Shown here: one piece after another, positions 7,762 through 16,906 of the stretch
Layout: every line of letters begins with the position of its first letter
How positions within the stretch are numbered: position 1 is the stretch's first letter
Source: JBBAGE01 sp041655055
GTDB lineage: Bacteria; Pseudomonadota; Alphaproteobacteria; Rhodobacterales; Rhodobacteraceae
NCBI GenBank assembly: GCA_041655055.1
Contig: JBBAGE010000006.1
Coordinates: 1-34,573, forward strand
Reading direction: 5' to 3'
DNA: 34,573 nt
Translations under genes and position numbers: made by a program
Notes under the pieces: generated by a model
Databases searched by the model: none
Told to the model about the DNA's origin: nothing
Seen by the model: the letters and a program-made list of their open reading frames with translations, nothing else

Positions 7762-8781
7762 TCAAATCCGCCCTTCTTCCACCGCGAAACAGGCGGCTTC
7801 GCTGCCGTCACGGCTGACCATATAGGGGCGCTCAACCGGGCAGCGTTCAAAGGCCCAGGGGCAGCGCGGATGAAAGGCGCAGCCGGGCGGCGGGGTGATC
7901 GGATTCGGGATCTCGCCTTCAACCCGTTTGCGGCGCCGGCCCGACATGGCAAGATCGGGCACCGCATCGAGCAGCATTTTCGAATAGGGATGCAGCGGCG
8001 CGGTGAACAGGCGGCGGGCCTCGGCCACTTCGGCCAGCCGCCCGAGGTAGAGCACGCCGATGCGGTTGGCCATATGGCGCACGACGCTGAGATCATGGCT
8101 GATGAACAGATAGGTCAGGCCGAATTCATCCTGCAGATCGCGCATCAGGTTCAGGATCTGCGCCTGCACGGAAACATCAAGCGCCGATGTGGGTTCGTCA
8201 CAGATGATGAAATCGGGTTTCGATGACAGCGCGCGGGCGATGGCGATGCGCTGGCGTTGGCCGCCGGAAAATTCATGCGGGAATTTTGACGCATCCTTGG
8301 GCGACAGCCCGACCGTTTCCAGCAACCGCCCCACTTCGCGGCGCAGATCAGCGCCATGGGCAAGCCCAAAGGTGCGGATCGGCTCGGCGATGATTTCACC
8401 CACCCGCCAGCGGGGGTTGAGGCTGGCGAACGGATCCTGGAAAATCATCTGAAACCGCCGCCGCAAGCTGCGCATCTGCGCGCCGCTGGGCTGGCGCATA
8501 TCCTGGCCGTCAAAAAGGATCTGCCCCGCCGATGGGGCCAGCAAGCCCACAACCATCTTGGCAATGGTCGATTTGCCCGAGCCGCTTTCGCCGACAAGGG
8601 CGAATGTCTCGCCCCGCCGGATTTCGAAATTCACATCGGCCACGGCGGTCAGGATCTGTTTTTCGCCGCCCTCAAGCACGCGGTTCAGCCAGGGTTTGGA
8701 CACGTCAAAGGTGCGGGTCAGCCGTTTGACCTGCAACAGCACATCGGATCGGGCGGCGGCATCAAACATCGCGCGGGTCAT
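7762..8781 (-). CDS. dppF: ABC transporter ATPase, DppF/OppF type
   Basis: The 339-residue ATPase has Walker A GESGSGKST (about residue 55), Q-loop MIFQDPF, signature FSGGQRQR, Walker B FIICDEPTSALD and the H-loop SHDLSVV. The C-terminal oligopeptide domain ends PPGCAFHPRCPWAFERC, a Cys-rich tail specific to the Dpp/Opp/Nik group. It forms the second half of the heterodimeric ATPase with the DppD-like protein. ATG 8781 has GGGAGA at good spacing and overlaps dppD by 20 bases; ATG 8769 is a weaker alternative. It is the last gene of the five-gene operon; only about 110 bases with no gene separate it from the convergent MarR gene. Confidence 0.92.
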   Translation of the reverse strand: MTRAMFDAAARSDVLLQVKRLTRTFDVSKPWLNRVLEGGEKQILTAVADVNFEIRRGETFALVGESGSGKSTIAKMVVGLLAPSAGQILFDGQDMRQPSGAQMRSLRRRFQMIFQDPFASLNPRWRVGEIIAEPIRTFGLAHGADLRREVGRLLETVGLSPKDASKFPHEFSGGQRQRIAIARALSSKPDFIICDEPTSALDVSVQAQILNLMRDLQDEFGLTYLFISHDLSVVRHMANRIGVLYLGRLAEVAEARRLFTAPLHPYSKMLLDAVPDLAMSGRRRKRVEGEIPNPITPPPGCAFHPRCPWAFERCPVERPYMVSRDGSEAACFAVEEGRI

Positions 8782-9775
8782 CGCTTTCTCCCGCTTTGGG
8801 CAGATCGGGATCATCATAGAGCCAGCAGGCCACACGCCGCCCGCCGCCCTGATCCAGCAGATAGGGGCGTTCCACCGGGCAGCGGGCAAAGGCGCGGGGA
8901 CAGCGGGGGTTGAACGCGCAGCCGGGCGGAATCGCATCAAGCCGGGGCATGGATCCGGGGATCTGCACCAGCCGGTCGCTATCATGGGTAAGCGAGGGGA
9001 TCGACCCCATCAGCCCGCGCGTATAGGGGTGCAGCGCATCCTGCATCACGTTGCGCACCGGACCGATTTCGGCCATGCGCCCGGCATAAAGCACGGCCAC
9101 CCGGTCGGCGGTTTCGGCAATCACGCCCATATCGTGGGTGATCAGCATGACCGAGGCGCCACGCTCGGCGCAGAGTTCCTTGAGGATATCGATGATCTGG
9201 GCCTGCACGCTGACATCAAGCGCGGTAGTGGGCTCATCAGCAATCACCAGCTCGGGCTCGGCCGCAAGCGCCAGCGCGATCACCACGCGTTGGCGCATGC
9301 CGCCGGAAAAATGGTGGGGGTAATCATCGATCCGCTGACGCGCCGCAGGGATGCCCACCTGATCGAGCAGGTCGATGGCGCGGCTGCGGGCCTCTTTTTC
9401 CGATACATCCAGATGGGTGCGGATGGTTTCGACAATCTGTTCGGCCACGGTATAGAGCGGGTTGAGCGAGGTCAGCGGATCTTGAAAGACCATCCCGATC
9501 CGGCGGCCCCGCACCTTGCGCATGGCCTTGGGCCGCAGGTTGTCGATCCGCTGGCCGCGCAGCCAGATTTCGCCCCCGGCAATCCGGCCCGGCGGTTCGA
9601 TCAGCCCGATGATCGCGGCGCCGGTGATGGATTTGCCTGCGCCGGATTCGCCGACCATGCCCAGCACTTCGCCTTCGTGAATATCAAAGGACACGTCATC
9701 GATGGCGCGCAAAATGCCCCGGCGGGTGGGAAATTCCACCACAAGATTGCGAACGGACAAAAGCGGTTCAGCCAT
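8762..9775 (-). CDS. dppD: ABC transporter ATPase, DppD/OppD type
   Basis: The 337-residue ATPase shows Walker A GESGAGKS (residue 42 onward), MVFQDPLTSLNP Q-loop, signature FSGGMRQR, Walker B LVIADEPTTALDV, THDMGV H-loop and the C-terminal DPP-type tail PPGCAFNPRCPRAFARC. It energises import together with DppF. It starts seven bases after the dppC stop (TAATG-like junction with GAGGTG upstream), so the genes are tightly coupled. The DppD label reflects family, not a proven dipeptide substrate. Confidence 0.92.
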   Translation of the reverse strand: MAEPLLSVRNLVVEFPTRRGILRAIDDVSFDIHEGEVLGMVGESGAGKSITGAAIIGLIEPPGRIAGGEIWLRGQRIDNLRPKAMRKVRGRRIGMVFQDPLTSLNPLYTVAEQIVETIRTHLDVSEKEARSRAIDLLDQVGIPAARQRIDDYPHHFSGGMRQRVVIALALAAEPELVIADEPTTALDVSVQAQIIDILKELCAERGASVMLITHDMGVIAETADRVAVLYAGRMAEIGPVRNVMQDALHPYTRGLMGSIPSLTHDSDRLVQIPGSMPRLDAIPPGCAFNPRCPRAFARCPVERPYLLDQGGGRRVACWLYDDPDLPKAGESDDPRDV

Positions 9776-9782
9776 TACATCA

Positions 9783-10754
9783 TCACCTCAGCCTTGGGTT
9801 CAGCGCATCGCGCAGCCAGTCGCCCAGCAGGTTGACCGAAAGCGCCAGCGCCAGCAGCGCCGCCGCGGGAAAGGCCAAAATCCACCATTCGCCGGAAAAC
9901 AGAAATCCCTGCCCGATGCGGATCAGCGTGCCAAGCGATGGCTGGGTTGCCGGCACGCCGACGCCCAGAAAGGACAGCGTCGCCTCGGCAATGATCGCGA
10001 GCGCCAGACCGATCGTGGCGATCACCAGCACCGGCCCCATGACATTGGGCAGGATATGACGCAGCAGAATCCGCGCCGGATGCGCCCCGATCATCCGGGC
10101 TGCCTGCACATATTCCTTGTTCTTTTCCACCATTGTGGCGCCGCGCACCACGCGGGCATATTGCACCCAATCCGACAGGCCGATCGCCACAATCAGCACC
10201 CAGATCGCCATGGTTTCGCGATAAGCGGGCGGGATGAAGCCGCGCGCAATGCCAAAAATCAGCAGCGCCAGCAGGATCGACGGAAAGGTAAGCTGCACAT
10301 CCGCCACCCGCATCAGCAGCCCATCGACCCAGCCGCCGCGATAGCCAGCCACAAGCCCCGCCGAAATCCCCACGACCATGGCAAAAATCACCGAGGCAAA
10401 GCCCACGAACAGCGATATCCGTGCCCCGTAAAGGATGGTTGAAAACACATCGCGCCCCTGATCATCGGTGCCCATCAGGAATGTGTTGCCGGTAAAGGCA
10501 TTGGGCTGCATCGGGGGGGTAAAGCCCTCCATCAGGTTCAGGGTGCGCGGGTTGAACGGATCATGCGGCGCGATCCATGGGGCCAGCACGGCTGCCAGAA
10601 TGATCACTAGCGCCACGATCCCCGCGATGATCGCCATGGGCGAGGTGCGAAAGGAATAGGCCAGATCGCTGTCCCAGCCACGGATCAGGGCGCGCATGCG
10701 CTTTTCCGGGGCATCGGGCGGCGGCGTCTGGTCGCGGTGCGAAAGGTCGGTCAC
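9783..10754 (-). CDS. dppC: ABC transporter permease, DppC/OppC type
   Basis: This 323-residue membrane protein has about six helices. Marks include LAPWIAPHDPFNPR near the end of the first helix, GTDDQGRDVFS (the family GTDxxGRD box, about residue 95), the cytoplasmic coupling region YVQAARMIGAHPARILLRHILPN and the C-terminal LSVNLLGDWLRDALNPRLR. The start is a GTG at 10754 with AAGGA about ten bases upstream. The gap from dppB is only 13 bases. Confidence 0.92.
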   Translation of the reverse strand: MTDLSHRDQTPPPDAPEKRMRALIRGWDSDLAYSFRTSPMAIIAGIVALVIILAAVLAPWIAPHDPFNPRTLNLMEGFTPPMQPNAFTGNTFLMGTDDQGRDVFSTILYGARISLFVGFASVIFAMVVGISAGLVAGYRGGWVDGLLMRVADVQLTFPSILLALLIFGIARGFIPPAYRETMAIWVLIVAIGLSDWVQYARVVRGATMVEKNKEYVQAARMIGAHPARILLRHILPNVMGPVLVIATIGLALAIIAEATLSFLGVGVPATQPSLGTLIRIGQGFLFSGEWWILAFPAAALLALALSVNLLGDWLRDALNPRLR

Positions 10755-10767
10755 GTCAAAGGTTCCT

Positions 10768-11754
10768 TCAATGGCGCGCGCTGGCCCGATCCACGCGCAG
10801 GCGCGGGTCGATCACGAAATAGAGCAGATCCACGATCAGGTTGATCACCACGAAAATCAGCGCGATCAACATCAGATAGGCGGCCATCACCGGCACATCC
10901 ACAAACCGGACCGAGTTGATGAACAGCGCCCCCACGCCCGGCCACTGGAACACGGTTTCGGTGATGATCGAAAAGGCAATGATCGAACCCAGTTGCAGCC
11001 CGGTGATGGTAATGACCGGCACCATGGTGTTTTTCAGCGCATGGCCGAAATGCACGGCGCGATTGCTTAGCCCCCGGGCGCGGGCGAATTTGATATAATC
11101 GGTGCGCAACACTTCGAGCATTTCGGCGCGCACCAGCCGCATGATCAGCGTCAGTTGATACAGGCCCAGCGTGATCGCCGGCAGCACCAGCGAGGCCCGC
11201 CCCGATGGCGTCAGGAAACCGGTCGTCCACCAATCGGTCACCTGAACGGTGGCTCCGCGCCCGAAACTGGGCAGGATCTGCAATTCCACCGCAAAGACCC
11301 AGATCAGCAGCACCCCGATCAGGAATGTCGGCAGCGACACCCCGATCAGCGACACCGTCATGATCGCATTCGACGACCAGCCCCGGCGGTTGAGCGCGGT
11401 ATAGACCCCCAGGCTCACGCCGATGACAAAGGCAAAAATGCCCGAAACGAGCGCCAGCTCCAGCGTGGCGGGCAGGCGCGACAGGATCAATTCCATCACC
11501 GGTTGCTGCAGCCGGTAGGAAACACCAAAATCGCCTTGCACCGCGCGAGTGATGAAACCGGCAAACTGCATGATGAACGGATCGTTCAGCCCCAGCCGGT
11601 CGCGCATTTCTGCGCGGTCCGCCAGCGTCGTTTCCTGCCCCACCATCGAGGAAACCGGATCGCCCACAAAGCGAAACAGCGAAAACGACACAAGCGCCAC
11701 GACCAGCATCACGATCAGCGATTGCACGATCCGGCGGAGGATATGGGCCAGCAT
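10768..11754 (-). CDS. dppB: ABC transporter permease, DppB/OppB type
   Basis: This 328-residue inner-membrane protein carries the DppB hallmarks: N-terminal ILRRIVQSLIVMLVVALVSF helix (residues 5 onward), VGDPVSSM turn, coupling motif LRTDYIKFARARGLS (about 225), VFQWPGVGALFINSV and C-terminal DLLYFVIDPRLR. It forms the channel with DppC. It lies 70 bases after the binding-protein gene, and that gap holds a strong stem-loop (11787-11811). Confidence 0.92.
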   Translation of the reverse strand: MLAHILRRIVQSLIVMLVVALVSFSLFRFVGDPVSSMVGQETTLADRAEMRDRLGLNDPFIMQFAGFITRAVQGDFGVSYRLQQPVMELILSRLPATLELALVSGIFAFVIGVSLGVYTALNRRGWSSNAIMTVSLIGVSLPTFLIGVLLIWVFAVELQILPSFGRGATVQVTDWWTTGFLTPSGRASLVLPAITLGLYQLTLIMRLVRAEMLEVLRTDYIKFARARGLSNRAVHFGHALKNTMVPVITITGLQLGSIIAFSIITETVFQWPGVGALFINSVRFVDVPVMAAYLMLIALIFVVINLIVDLLYFVIDPRLRVDRASARH

Positions 11755-11786
11755 GTTGTCTATCCTCTGCGGTCGGGCGAAAGAAA

Positions 11787-11811
11787 CCCGCGCGGGATCG
11801 CCCCGCGCGGG
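11787..11811 (-). terminator. Stem-loop between dppA-like and dppB-like genes (attenuator)
   Basis: Ten-base arms CCCGCGCGGG flank a five-base loop; on the minus strand the stem is followed by TTTCTTT. It is probably a leaky terminator or 3' stabiliser that lets the binding protein be made in excess over the membrane parts, as in many ABC operons. Confidence 0.6.
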
Positions 11812-11824
11812 CAGATGATCGGGC

Positions 11825-13429
11825 CTAGTTGCCGAAGGTCACTTTGGCAAGATTGGGCTGATTTTCGGGATGCACTTCGAGGTTGATATCCTCGCGCATC
11901 GCATAGGCCAGCACCTGGTTGTGGATGTTCAGAAAGATGTCCTCTTCCATTACCTCTTGCCAGATTTCGGCGATCAGCGCATCGCGTGCATCAAGATCGG
12001 TCATCGTGGCCAGCGCCTCGATTTTTTCATCCATTTCGGGGTTGGAATATTTCGACGCGTTATAGGCGCCATAGCTGCCTTCGCGGCTGTGAACCAGGAA
12101 ATCAAAGACATATTGGCTGTCAAAGGTCGGAACGCCCCAGCCCAGCAGATAGAAATCGGTATCCCATGTCTCGATCAGCGGGAAATGCAAGGAACGGGTC
12201 TGGGAATTCAGGTTCACATCGATATTGATGCGGCCCAGCATGCCCACGACGGCCTGACAGATCGCTTCATCATTGATGTAGCGGTCATTGGGGCAATCGA
12301 GATCGACGGTAAATCCATCGGGGTAACCGGCGGCGGCGATCAATTCCTGCCCGCGTTCATAATCGGGCGGACCATAGGCGTCGATTTCCTCGGTCCAGCC
12401 GTTGACAAAGGGGGGAAGGGGGGCCGCCGACGGATCGGATGCCCCGCGCATTACCACCTGCTGGATGGCGTCACGATCGATGGCCAGCGACATGGCCTCG
12501 CGCACTTCGGGTTTGGAAAACGGGTTATCCTCGGCATTCGACGATTTGAGCCGCTCGGACGTCATGTCGTAGCCAAAGAAAATATTGCGGTTTTCCGGCC
12601 CGCGCACGACCTTGAGCCCGGCGGTCTGTTCCAGCCGGACGATATCTTGCACCGGCACATCCTGAACCAGATCCACCTCGCCCGACAGCAGGGCTGCCAC
12701 ACGGGTCGCGGGTTCGGAAATCGGGGTATAGATGATTTCGGTCACCTCGGGCGCGTCATCCCAGTGGCCGTCAAAGGCGCGCAGGACGGTGCGGACCTCG
12801 GGTTCGCGTTCCACCATCACATAGGGGCCGGTGCCGTTCGTGTTGCGCACGGCGAAACTTTCTTCGCCTCCGGCGTAATCCTGGGGCTCGACCACGCCAT
12901 TGGCCTCGGCCCAGGCGCGGCTCATGATAAAGGTGTTGGTCAGGTTCTGCACATAAAGCGGCGCGGGGCCGGACAGGCGCACATGCACGGTGAATTCATC
13001 GGGCGCGGTGACTTCCTCAACCCCGGCATGAAGCGCGCGCATCCCAGATGTTTCGGCCTGCGCCCGGTTAAGCGAGAATACGACATCATCGGCCGTCAGT
13101 GCCGTGCCATCGTGAAAGGTCACACCTTCGCGAATGTGGAAAATCCAGACCGAGTCGTCTTCGGCGGAAATTTCCCATTCCGTCGCGATGCGCGGCGTCA
13201 GCGTGCCATCGGTCGCGCGGCCCACCAGCGTTTCATAGATATGATGGTTGAGCGTATGGGTCGGCCCTTCGTTTTGCGAATGCGGGTCCATCGTCAGCGC
13301 ATCGGCCACGCGCGCCCAGCGCAGCGTTTCGGCATCGGCGCCTGTGGCCGATAGCACCAGCGCCAATGCCGCCCCGGCCATCAACCCCGATGTGCGCAGT
13401 TTTGCCGCGCCCTTGATCATGTGTGTCAT
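11825..13429 (-). CDS. dppA: Periplasmic solute-binding protein, family 5 (DppA/OppA type)
   Basis: This 534-residue protein is full length for family-5 binding proteins. A signal peptide (positions about 10-33, AGAALALVLSATGADA, cut before ETLRW) is followed by the family signature region around LTPRIATEWEIS and DDSVWIFHIREGVTFHDG, the TADDVVFSLNRA motif, and the hinge and C-terminal lobe (FYLLGWGVPTFD). The start at 13429 has GGGAG nine bases ahead; the longer open frame upstream is noncoding. It delivers the substrate to the DppBCDF complex. Family 5 also carries nickel, glutathione, opines and sugars, so a peptide substrate is not certain. The leader contains a seven-pair hairpin and several TGCACC elements. 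Confidence 0.92.
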   Translation of the reverse strand: MTHMIKGAAKLRTSGLMAGAALALVLSATGADAETLRWARVADALTMDPHSQNEGPTHTLNHHIYETLVGRATDGTLTPRIATEWEISAEDDSVWIFHIREGVTFHDGTALTADDVVFSLNRAQAETSGMRALHAGVEEVTAPDEFTVHVRLSGPAPLYVQNLTNTFIMSRAWAEANGVVEPQDYAGGEESFAVRNTNGTGPYVMVEREPEVRTVLRAFDGHWDDAPEVTEIIYTPISEPATRVAALLSGEVDLVQDVPVQDIVRLEQTAGLKVVRGPENRNIFFGYDMTSERLKSSNAEDNPFSKPEVREAMSLAIDRDAIQQVVMRGASDPSAAPLPPFVNGWTEEIDAYGPPDYERGQELIAAAGYPDGFTVDLDCPNDRYINDEAICQAVVGMLGRINIDVNLNSQTRSLHFPLIETWDTDFYLLGWGVPTFDSQYVFDFLVHSREGSYGAYNASKYSNPEMDEKIEALATMTDLDARDALIAEIWQEVMEEDIFLNIHNQVLAYAMREDINLEVHPENQPNLAKVTFGN

Positions 13430-13733
13430 AGCTAGCTCCCTGTGGCAGACAGCCCTGAGCCGCTGCACCTTGGGGTGCAGGGCGGCATGGCCAATCATAT
13501 TCACAGTTGGCGGATTCTTGCGTCCTGTCAAGCACCTGCACAGTTTTGCGGTGCATCGGCCGGCCCGGGCGTGTGGCGCCTGCACCGGTGTCGGGCGCGA
13601 TCCGGGCGGGTCAGAACTTCATCCAGGCGTCATGTCCCTGTCACCTGCGTGTCTCTGCGCCGCCTATGTCGCCCACATCACCGGCGGGGCAGCTGATCCC
13701 CGCCATCCGATGACCAACGGAAGAGAGGCCATT
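13430..13733. other. Divergent intergenic region between the two large ABC operons
   Basis: About 300 bases without a credible gene; it must hold promoters for both directions, though no strong -35/-10 pair stands out. It contains a perfect hairpin CTGCACC-TTGG-GGTGCAG at 13463-13480, in the leader of the dppA-like gene, and further TGCACC/GGTGCA copies at 13550-13555 and 13581-13586. The open frames crossing it are GC-driven and have no matching protein character. Confidence 0.6.
13463..13586. promoter_or_regulatory. Cluster of TGCACC / GGTGCA half-sites
   Basis: Exact hexamers occur at 13464-13469, 13474-13479 (inverted pair, four bases apart), 13550-13555 and 13581-13586, with near matches at 13531 and 13537. 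Four copies in about 120 bases of a promoter region suggests an operator array for a regulator of one or both operons. Regulator unknown. Confidence 0.35.
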
Positions 13734-14615
13734 ATGGGCAGCCATCCAACCTTTGTTCACCTGACGGACTTGCATATCGGCGAGCCGGGCGTGGTGGACG
13801 ATCATCTGTATTCCGACACGTCTGCGACGCTGAGTGCGATTCTGCGCGACGTGAAATCGCTGGTGCCGCAGCCCGATTTCCTGATCGCCAGCGGCGATCT
13901 GAGCAATCACGGCAACCCCGCCAGCTATGTCGAGCTCAAGCGCATGATGGCCGAGGCCGGCATCGACATGCCGGTGCTTTATGCGCTGGGCAATCACGAT
14001 ACCCGGCCCGGCTTTTATCAAGGCATGTTGGGCCGCGCCGACGATCTGCTTGCCCCCTATGATCATGATGCCGTGATTGCGGGTGTCCATATCATCGTGA
14101 TGGATTCCAGCGTGCCGGGCATGATCGGCGGCGAATTCACCCCCGAACAGTTCGACTGGCTGCAAGCGCGGCTGGATGAACATGCCGGTCTGCCCAAATT
14201 GCTGGTTTTTCACCACGCCCCGGCGCTGGACGAGGATGACATCGTCGGTGAATGGGAAACCCTGTCATGCGCCGATACGATCCGGCTGCGCGAAGTGCTG
14301 GCCGGGCGCGATATCGTCGGTATCCTGTGCGGTCATATCCATGTGGACCGGGTGTCGCATTGGCATGGTATCCCTATCGTCGTGGGCATCGGCCAGCATG
14401 CCGCGACCGATGTGCGCGCGCTTCATGAAAACCTGCGGATGGTGTCGGCGGCCGGCTTTGCGCTGGGCGAACTGCGCCCCTCGGGGCTGACCGTAACCTT
14501 TGTTTCGCAACCTGCGACACGTGAAGAACTCAACCTTGTTCCCCTTGCCGCGATTGCCGAAGTGCACCGCGCCCGCAAGGAAGAAGCCCTGCAAAAGGAA
14601 TCCGAGAATGCTTAG
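13734..14615 (+). CDS. Metallophosphoesterase (CpdA/GpdQ-type class III cyclic-nucleotide or glycerophosphodiesterase family)
   Basis: This 293-residue protein has every metal-binding motif of the binuclear phosphoesterase fold: DLH at residues 12-14, GD at 54-55, GNHD at 86-89, HH at 160-161 (the second in HHAP) and GHIH at 200-203. No signal peptide is present, so it acts in the cytoplasm. Relatives cleave cyclic AMP or glycerophosphodiesters. It is the first gene of an operon with an Ugp-like importer, which favours a diester imported by that system. GAGAGG precedes ATG 13734 by five bases; an ATG eight codons upstream is an alternative. Its last eight bases overlap the next gene. Confidence 0.9.
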   Translation: MGSHPTFVHLTDLHIGEPGVVDDHLYSDTSATLSAILRDVKSLVPQPDFLIASGDLSNHGNPASYVELKRMMAEAGIDMPVLYALGNHDTRPGFYQGMLGRADDLLAPYDHDAVIAGVHIIVMDSSVPGMIGGEFTPEQFDWLQARLDEHAGLPKLLVFHHAPALDEDDIVGEWETLSCADTIRLREVLAGRDIVGILCGHIHVDRVSHWHGIPIVVGIGQHAATDVRALHENLRMVSAAGFALGELRPSGLTVTFVSQPATREELNLVPLAAIAEVHRARKEEALQKESENA

Positions 14616-15924
14616 AAGAACCCTGCTTGGCGGTCTGCCCGCCTTGATGCTGAGCGCGGCGCTGCTGCCCCACACCGCCATGGCCCAGACCGCCGCGCCA
14701 AGCGTGGACGCGCCGGTCACCATCAGCTTTTACAACTATAACCTGGCGTCTGCCGGGCTGGGTGGCGAGGCGACACGCAAGCTGATCGCCGAATTCATGG
14801 AAGCGAACCCAAATATCATCGTCGAAGGCGTGGCCGTCGGTTCGCAGGATATGGCCAGCCGCTTACAGGCCGATATGGCCGCCAACCGCATCCCCGATGT
14901 GGCGCAGGTGGTGTTTGACAGCCTGGCTTTCGTGGCCGACAACCTCGGCGCTGTTGCGCTTGAGGATGCGATCCCCGCCGATGAACTGGCCGCGCATTTC
15001 GAGGGCATGATCCCCGCAGGGCTCAATCTCGGCAGGCTCGATGACAAGACCTATGCGCTGGCCTATACATTCTCGACCCCGGTGTTGTTCTATAATGCCG
15101 ATCTGTTCGTTGAAGCCGGGCTTGATCCCGATAATCCACCGCGCAACTGGCAGGAAGTGCGCGATGCCGCAGCCGCCATTGCCGAGACAACGGGCGCGGG
15201 CGGGTTCAACGGCTCGCTCGCCGGGGGCGGCGCTGCCGGGTTTGACTGGGCACTGCAGGGTGTGTTGCTGTCGAATGGCGGCGGCGTGCTGTCGGATGAT
15301 CGCGCGACGCTGACGTTTGACGATCCCGCCACGATCGAAGCGGTGCAGATGCTGCGCGATCTGCACGAAGCCGGCATCTATGAAAACATGCCCAGCGAAG
15401 TGATGATCGAGCAGATGAATTCCGGGCGGATGGGCATGTTGCTGACCACATCGGCGCAGCAAAATACCCTGATCCGCGCTGCCGAAGGTCAATATGACCT
15501 GCGCGTCGCCGCCATGCCGGGCTTTGGCGATCGCGCTGCGGTGCCCACCAACTCGGGCAGCGGGCTGGTGATCCTGAGCGAAGATCCGGTGAAACAGCGC
15601 GCCGCGTTCGAGCTGATGAAATTCCTGACCTCGGAGCGGGGTTATACCATCATCACGTCGGAAATCGGCTATCTGCCGCTGCGCCCGTCGATCGTCGATG
15701 ATCCCGCATATCTTGCCGATTGGGTCGAAGCCAACCCGCTGGTGCGCCCCAACCTTGCCCAGCTTGAGCGGATGCAGCCCTGGGCCGCCTATCCGGGCCA
15801 AAGCTATCGCCAGATCGCGCGTATCTTTCTTGATGCGGTGGAACTGGCGGTATTTGGCGGCGCCGATGTGGAACAGACGCTGACCGCCGCGCAATCGCAG
15901 GCCCAAAGCCTGATGCCGCGCTAA
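14608..15924 (+). CDS. Periplasmic solute-binding protein, family 1 (UgpB/MalE type)
   Basis: This 438-residue protein carries a signal peptide (RRTLLGGLPALMLSAALLPHTAMA, residues 3-26 in total, cut before QTAAP), then the family-1 fold: ISFYNYN first strand, the LFYNADLFVEAGLDP strand and PRNWQEV region, and the C-terminal helical lobe. UgpB-type proteins bind glycerol-3-phosphate or its diesters, and others bind sugars. The neighbouring phosphodiesterase and phosphatase favour a phosphate ester here, as inference. The start overlaps the preceding gene by eight bases. A stem-loop follows the stop. Confidence 0.9.
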   Translation: MLRRTLLGGLPALMLSAALLPHTAMAQTAAPSVDAPVTISFYNYNLASAGLGGEATRKLIAEFMEANPNIIVEGVAVGSQDMASRLQADMAANRIPDVAQVVFDSLAFVADNLGAVALEDAIPADELAAHFEGMIPAGLNLGRLDDKTYALAYTFSTPVLFYNADLFVEAGLDPDNPPRNWQEVRDAAAAIAETTGAGGFNGSLAGGGAAGFDWALQGVLLSNGGGVLSDDRATLTFDDPATIEAVQMLRDLHEAGIYENMPSEVMIEQMNSGRMGMLLTTSAQQNTLIRAAEGQYDLRVAAMPGFGDRAAVPTNSGSGLVILSEDPVKQRAAFELMKFLTSERGYTIITSEIGYLPLRPSIVDDPAYLADWVEANPLVRPNLAQLERMQPWAAYPGQSYRQIARIFLDAVELAVFGGADVEQTLTAAQSQAQSLMPR

Positions 15925-15936
15925 GCGATGCAATCC

Positions 15937-15966
15937 TGGCTGTCGCTGCCCCGGTGGCGCCAGCCA
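15937..15966 (+). other. Stem-loop between binding-protein and first permease gene
   Basis: TGGCTGTCGC pairs with GCGCCAGCCA with a single mismatch, in the 52-base gap after the stop at 15924 and just before the GAGGAG ribosome site of the next gene. Similar structures after malE-type genes raise binding-protein levels by protecting the upstream RNA. Confidence 0.5.
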
Positions 15967-15976
15967 TGAGGAGAAC

Positions 15977-16906
15977 ATGATGACATCGACATTCACCCCG
16001 TCAGCGGCGCCCAGACTGGCGCGCCGCGGCATTGCCCGGCTGGCCCCATGGCTTTTCCTGCTGCCCGCTGCGCTGACGTTTGTGGTCTGGGTCTATTGGC
16101 CGCTTCTGGATGCCTTCCGGCTCAGCTTTTACGAATGGAACATGCTGCCGCGTTCCGAGCCGCGTTTCGTGGGGATGGAAAACTACGCCAATATTTTCGA
16201 ACTGTCCAAATTTTCGCAGGCGCTGAAAAACACGGTGATTTATATCGTCGGGCTGTTGCCGATCGCGGTGCTGATCCCGCTGGCGATCGCGATCTATACG
16301 CAAGATCTGCCCGAGCGGTCGCGCAATATCTATCGCGCCATCATCTTTGTGCCGATGATCATCGCGCCGGTGGTGGCCGCCGCTGTCTGGCGCTGGTTGC
16401 TTGATCCAAGCTATGGGTTGGTCAACAACTGGCTCGGGGCGCTGGGGTTTGAACCGGTCCGGTTTCTGTTCGATGCAGACACCGCGATCTGGACCATCAT
16501 TTTCATTACCGGCTGGAAACTGATCGGGTTTTCGACGCTGATCCTTTCGGCGGCGAATGCCAATATCAACCCTTCGCTGATCGAGGCCGCGCGGATGGAT
16601 GGCGCCAGCAATTGGCAGATCATCCGCGATATCCGGCTGCCGCTTTTGTCCTCGACCATCCTTTTTCTGACGATGATCACGATCCTTTTGGGCGCGCAAT
16701 GGAGCTTTGCCTATATCGTGGTGCTGACGCAGGGCGGGCCGCTTGGATCGACCACCAATATTTTCCACATCCTGTGGGATTTCGGGTTTTCGAGCCTCTC
16801 GGTCGGGTGGAGTTCGGCTGCGGCGATCATTCTGGTGCTGGGCTTTGGCGCGCTTGCCTTTGTCCTGCTGCGCCTTGTTGACAGGTATTCCTTTCATGAC
16901 AACTGA
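15977..16906 (+). CDS. ABC transporter permease, UgpA/MalF type
   Basis: The 309-residue protein has six predicted helices, beginning with LAPWLFLLPAALTFVVWVYW (a typical first helix, about residues 18-37). The cytoplasmic EAA loop reads EAARMDGASNWQIIRDIRLP, near residue 204, and is the contact to the ATPase. GAGGAG precedes ATG 15977. The gene overlaps the next permease by 11 bases. Length and the LxFYEWN sequence fit UgpA/carbohydrate permease 1. Confidence 0.92.
   Translation: MMTSTFTPSAAPRLARRGIARLAPWLFLLPAALTFVVWVYWPLLDAFRLSFYEWNMLPRSEPRFVGMENYANIFELSKFSQALKNTVIYIVGLLPIAVLIPLAIAIYTQDLPERSRNIYRAIIFVPMIIAPVVAAAVWRWLLDPSYGLVNNWLGALGFEPVRFLFDADTAIWTIIFITGWKLIGFSTLILSAANANINPSLIEAARMDGASNWQIIRDIRLPLLSSTILFLTMITILLGAQWSFAYIVVLTQGGPLGSTTNIFHILWDFGFSSLSVGWSSAAAIILVLGFGALAFVLLRLVDRYSFHDN

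Noticed and set aside
11870..13354. A 494-codon open frame on the plus strand opposite the dppA-like gene
   Set aside because: It is antisense to a clear family-5 binding protein, its residues have no domain pattern, and high GC keeps such frames open.
14863..16032. A 389-codon open frame opposite the UgpB-like gene
   Set aside because: Same reason: shadow of a well-marked gene.
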